Positions 62,492 to 64,000 of a stretch of DNA of 64,000 nt are shown one piece after another (the stretch's first letter is position 1; every line of letters begins with the position of its first letter). The position numbers were made by a program, and so were the translations under genes. The stretch comes from Paenibacillus aceris. GTDB lineage: Bacteria; Bacillota; Bacilli; Paenibacillales; NBRC-103111. Below the pieces are notes generated by a model. It ran no database searches. It was not told the origin of the DNA and saw nothing but the letters and a program-made list of their open reading frames with translations. Location: NCBI RefSeq assembly GCF_017874035.1, contig NZ_JAGGKV010000029.1, positions 1 to 64,000 on the forward strand. The letters run 5' to 3'.

Positions 62492-63073
62492 CTACTTCCC
62501 AGGACCTCCACCCAATATATGATAATTCACCGCTCCAATATGTAGTTTTACGTTAGAATATGCCCTAAAATCACCTGTATCAACTGCTTCAAAGGTTTTC
62601 GTTTTATTACCAAAATTTGTTCCAGTTATAGCAACGTCACCAATTTTTTCGCCTTTATCATTATAGAAGGAAAGATTTGCTCCTACCATGTTCTCCTCAT
62701 TACCCATATTCTCCATTTTCAATTGACCTGTAACTTTTGTGTTATTCCCATCTTTAGTTAATATTAAATTACCAACAGATATACTTTTGTAATCTGGGTC
62801 AGTTAAATCTAGGTCTCGATTTTTAACAAAAATCTTTTGTGATTCCATATCATAGTCAATGGTTGCCCCCATACTTTCAGCTACAAAGCGAATAGGTACA
62901 TACGCATGCCCATCTACATTAAAAACCATATAATCGTTATTTAATTCAATACTACTTCCATTAATTTCAAAACTTGTTGGGAATAATAAAGCTTGAATAG
63001 AGTCCGACGCAAAAGCTACAGATGAACAGGCAATAACCAAACCGAAGCCTAAACCTAAAAGAAATTTTTTCAA
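62492..63073 (-). CDS. Secreted stalk-domain (copper amine oxidase N-like) protein
   Basis: 193 residues from TTG (AAGGAG upstream). Signal peptide (KKFLLGLGFGLVIACSSVAFA) and the Cu_amine_oxidN1/stalk motif YVPIRFVAESMGATIDYDMESQKIFV (PF07833), which is structural and wall-linked in Paenibacillus/Bacillus, not catalytic. A second beta domain follows to residue 193 (NLILTKDGNNTKVTGQLKMENMGNEEN). Single gene after repeat copy 39's left arm. Confidence 0.88.
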   Translation of the reverse strand: MKKFLLGLGFGLVIACSSVAFASDSIQALLFPTSFEINGSSIELNNDYMVFNVDGHAYVPIRFVAESMGATIDYDMESQKIFVKNRDLDLTDPDYKSISVGNLILTKDGNNTKVTGQLKMENMGNEENMVGANLSFYNDKGEKIGDVAITGTNFGNKTKTFEAVDTGDFRAYSNVKLHIGAVNYHILGGGPGK

Positions 63074-63186
63074 TTAAACACACTCCTTTTCATTGTTATA
63101 AATATAGACGCTAAAGATTTCAGTTTGTTGTAAAAAAGGAAATTAATTGAAAACCATCTCCGATTAATGGGGTTATTACTACGCAA

Positions 63187-63279
63187 TTCTGCCCGTTACT
63201 ATAACGAAACCAGGGAGCAGCTGCCGCGTGGCGAGCTGCTCCCTGGTTATTGCGCTATCGTTCTTCGTTAGCTGAATGA
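63187..63279 (+). repeat. Dispersed hairpin repeat, copy 39 (full)
   Basis: ATTCTGCCCGTTACTATAACG, hairpin CAGGGAGCAGC..GAGCTGCTCCCTG, right arm GCTATCGTTCTTCGTTAG. Confidence 0.93.
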
Positions 63280-63295
63280 CTTGAGCGTTCCTGAT

Positions 63296-63499
63296 TCATG
63301 ATGTTCTCTTGAATAAACGGTAATACACATAAACGCTAATAAAATAAATTGGAAATAAAATTAGCCCTACAAAAGTAGAGAACAAAACAATTGTAGCCTT
63401 CTTGTCTTCATTATCTGAATCAAAATTAGTAAATCCATAAACAATCAGGATAAACCAGACTATTGTTAGTAAATATCCAAATTTATAAGGCAGTTTCAT
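63296..63499 (-). CDS. Two-TM small membrane protein, paralogue of 1883-2089
   Basis: 67 residues: MKLPYKFGYLLTIVWFILIVYG.. NFDSDNED.. then a second hydrophobic segment and basic tail. Same length and order as the protein at 1883-2089, with roughly 55-60% identity by eye. AAAGGAAG precedes the ATG. Sits as a single gene between repeat copies 39 and 40. Confidence 0.75.
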   Translation of the reverse strand: MKLPYKFGYLLTIVWFILIVYGFTNFDSDNEDKKATIVLFSTFVGLILFPIYFISVYVYYRLFKRTS

Positions 63500-63579
63500 T
63501 TAATTCACTTCCTTTCGTAATAAGAGGAGCTGTTATAAAAGTTAACCGTAATTGAAGATCTTAAGTTGCAAATAGAATT

Positions 63580-63657
63580 ATTCTGCCGGTTAGTACAAAA
63601 GGCTGCACGCGGCAGCCTTTTGTGGTTTATTATACTATCGTTCTTCGTTAGTGCAAT
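63580..63657 (+). repeat. Dispersed hairpin repeat, copy 40 (full)
   Basis: TTCTGCCGGTTAGTAC, hairpin AAAGGCTGC/GCAGCCTTTT, right arm ACTATCGTTCTTCGTTAG. Encodes the NEER end and stop of the next gene. Confidence 0.92.
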
Positions 63658-63772
63658 GATCTAGTATTTCTTTCAACGCCAAAATCAATTCCTCTGTTGT
63701 TCGGATTTTTCTCATTTTGGGGGACATGGTTTTTACTACATAATCGTGTTCCTCTTTCGATGAATCTGTCAT
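63635..63772 (-). CDS. Small protein, 45 aa, C-terminus encoded by the repeat
   Basis: Starts at ATG 63772 with GAGGA five bases upstream. Charged helical product: MTDSSKEEHDYVVKTMSPKM.. KIRTTEELILALKEILDHCTNEER. The TNEER and the TAG lie in the right arm of copy 40. Located 15 bases after the CdiI-like gene, probably its operon partner. Unrecognised. Confidence 0.6.
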   Translation of the reverse strand: MTDSSKEEHDYVVKTMSPKMRKIRTTEELILALKEILDHCTNEER

Positions 63773-63786
63773 AGCGTCCTCATCAT

Positions 63787-64000
63787 TTAAACCAATTTTA
63801 ATATTTCCTTTATTTTTTCTAGATATTGAAAAATTTCATTCTCTCTACTAGGATTACGTTCTATAAAATCTTTACTGGCCTTTTGCAAATAATAGAAAAA
63901 ATCATCGTAGTCAACAACCAGTACTTCATTCTTCTCCACAGCAGGATGTTCATAAAAGTATGCTACACCGGTCTCTCCAAAATAGCCCTCTTCCCAAGGT
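63787..64000 (-). CDS. CdiI-like ribonuclease-toxin immunity protein (partial, 5' end outside)
   Basis: 71 codons to the window edge: PWEEGYFGETGVAYFYEHPA, then NEVLVVDYDDFFYYLQKASKDFIERNP and EYLEKIKEILKLV. The GYFGETGVAYF.. block matches CDI ribonuclease-toxin immunity proteins (CdiI). No toxin is in view. Second CDI-type immunity gene of the window, and again an orphan as far as can be seen. Confidence 0.8.
   Translation of the reverse strand, partial: PWEEGYFGETGVAYFYEHPAVEKNEVLVVDYDDFFYYLQKASKDFIERNPSRENEIFQYLEKIKEILKLV

Noticed and set aside
541..63657. Classical integron attC sites
   Set aside because: Polarity and stop-in-site look integron-like, but the outer arms are direct repeats (both CCGTTAG in one orientation) instead of RYYYAAC..GTTRRRY inverted boxes, and no IntI-type gene is in the window.
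18121..63657. CRISPR array
   Set aside because: Repeats are 70-100 bp, imperfect, spaced by whole genes, and no Cas genes are present.

Overview
The window looks like accessory chromosome from a spore-forming, moderately low-GC Firmicute, most likely Paenibacillus or a close Paenibacillaceae relative. The support is indirect: near-consensus AGGAGG ribosome binding sites, frequent TTG and GTG starts, a YjcZ-type sporulation peptide, an Amj-type lipid II flippase, an orphan ArpU phage regulator and RpiR, DedA and YozB relatives. No rRNA, tRNA or CRISPR array was seen. No name can be fixed without a database search.

Layout. 0-4.8 kb: the tail of an IS110 element, four small minus-strand genes, and truncated IS630 and IS110 transposases. 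4.8-18 kb: a more ordinary segment with a DoxX-like protein, a GC-richer ECF sigma factor/DGPF locus with three matching promoters, a COG4280-like membrane protein, an RpiR regulator, a NAGPA-domain phosphodiester glycosidase, an NlpC/P60 hydrolase, DUF347 and DedA membrane proteins, an M14/AstE-like deacylase and two dead fragments (ABC ATPase, DHFR). 18-48.9 kb: a dense array of small, mostly minus-strand genes, many of them immunity-like (SUKH, CdiI-like, HEAT-like) or broken, separated by a dispersed hairpin repeat and disturbed by ISL3 and IS110 insertions. 48.9-57.9 kb: a compact functional module with a sugar ABC importer (binding protein, two permeases), an HlyD-like adaptor in the same operon, a divergent OmpR/HK two-component system and a 706-residue secreted protein. 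57.9-64 kb: the repeat-separated array resumes (Nudix, HNH, secreted proteins, a dead GH31 glycosidase, a stalk-domain protein and a CdiI-like immunity gene cut by the window edge).

The most unusual thing here is the repeat. About 40 full or partial copies of a roughly 70-100 bp element lie between genes, all in the same orientation. Each full copy has a left arm (around CTGCCCGTTAG), a GC-rich hairpin that looks like a two-way terminator, and a right arm (around CTATCGTTCTCCGTTAG). The genes between copies read almost entirely on the minus strand. They usually start 7-115 bp after one arm, and at least eight of them end on a stop codon inside the next arm. Three genes with unrelated ends have C-termini (..NEER, or ANG before a TAA) written by the repeat itself. 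This is the logic of an integron cassette array (polarised genes, one site per unit, stop in the site), but the arms are direct rather than inverted repeats and no integrase is visible. An intact IS110 element sits exactly in one arm, and its 5' noncoding region contains a hairpin whose two sides match the two halves of that target, as expected of a bridge RNA. I read this as a possible undescribed gene-cassette system with an IS110 element specialised to its sites. The mobilising enzyme is unknown.
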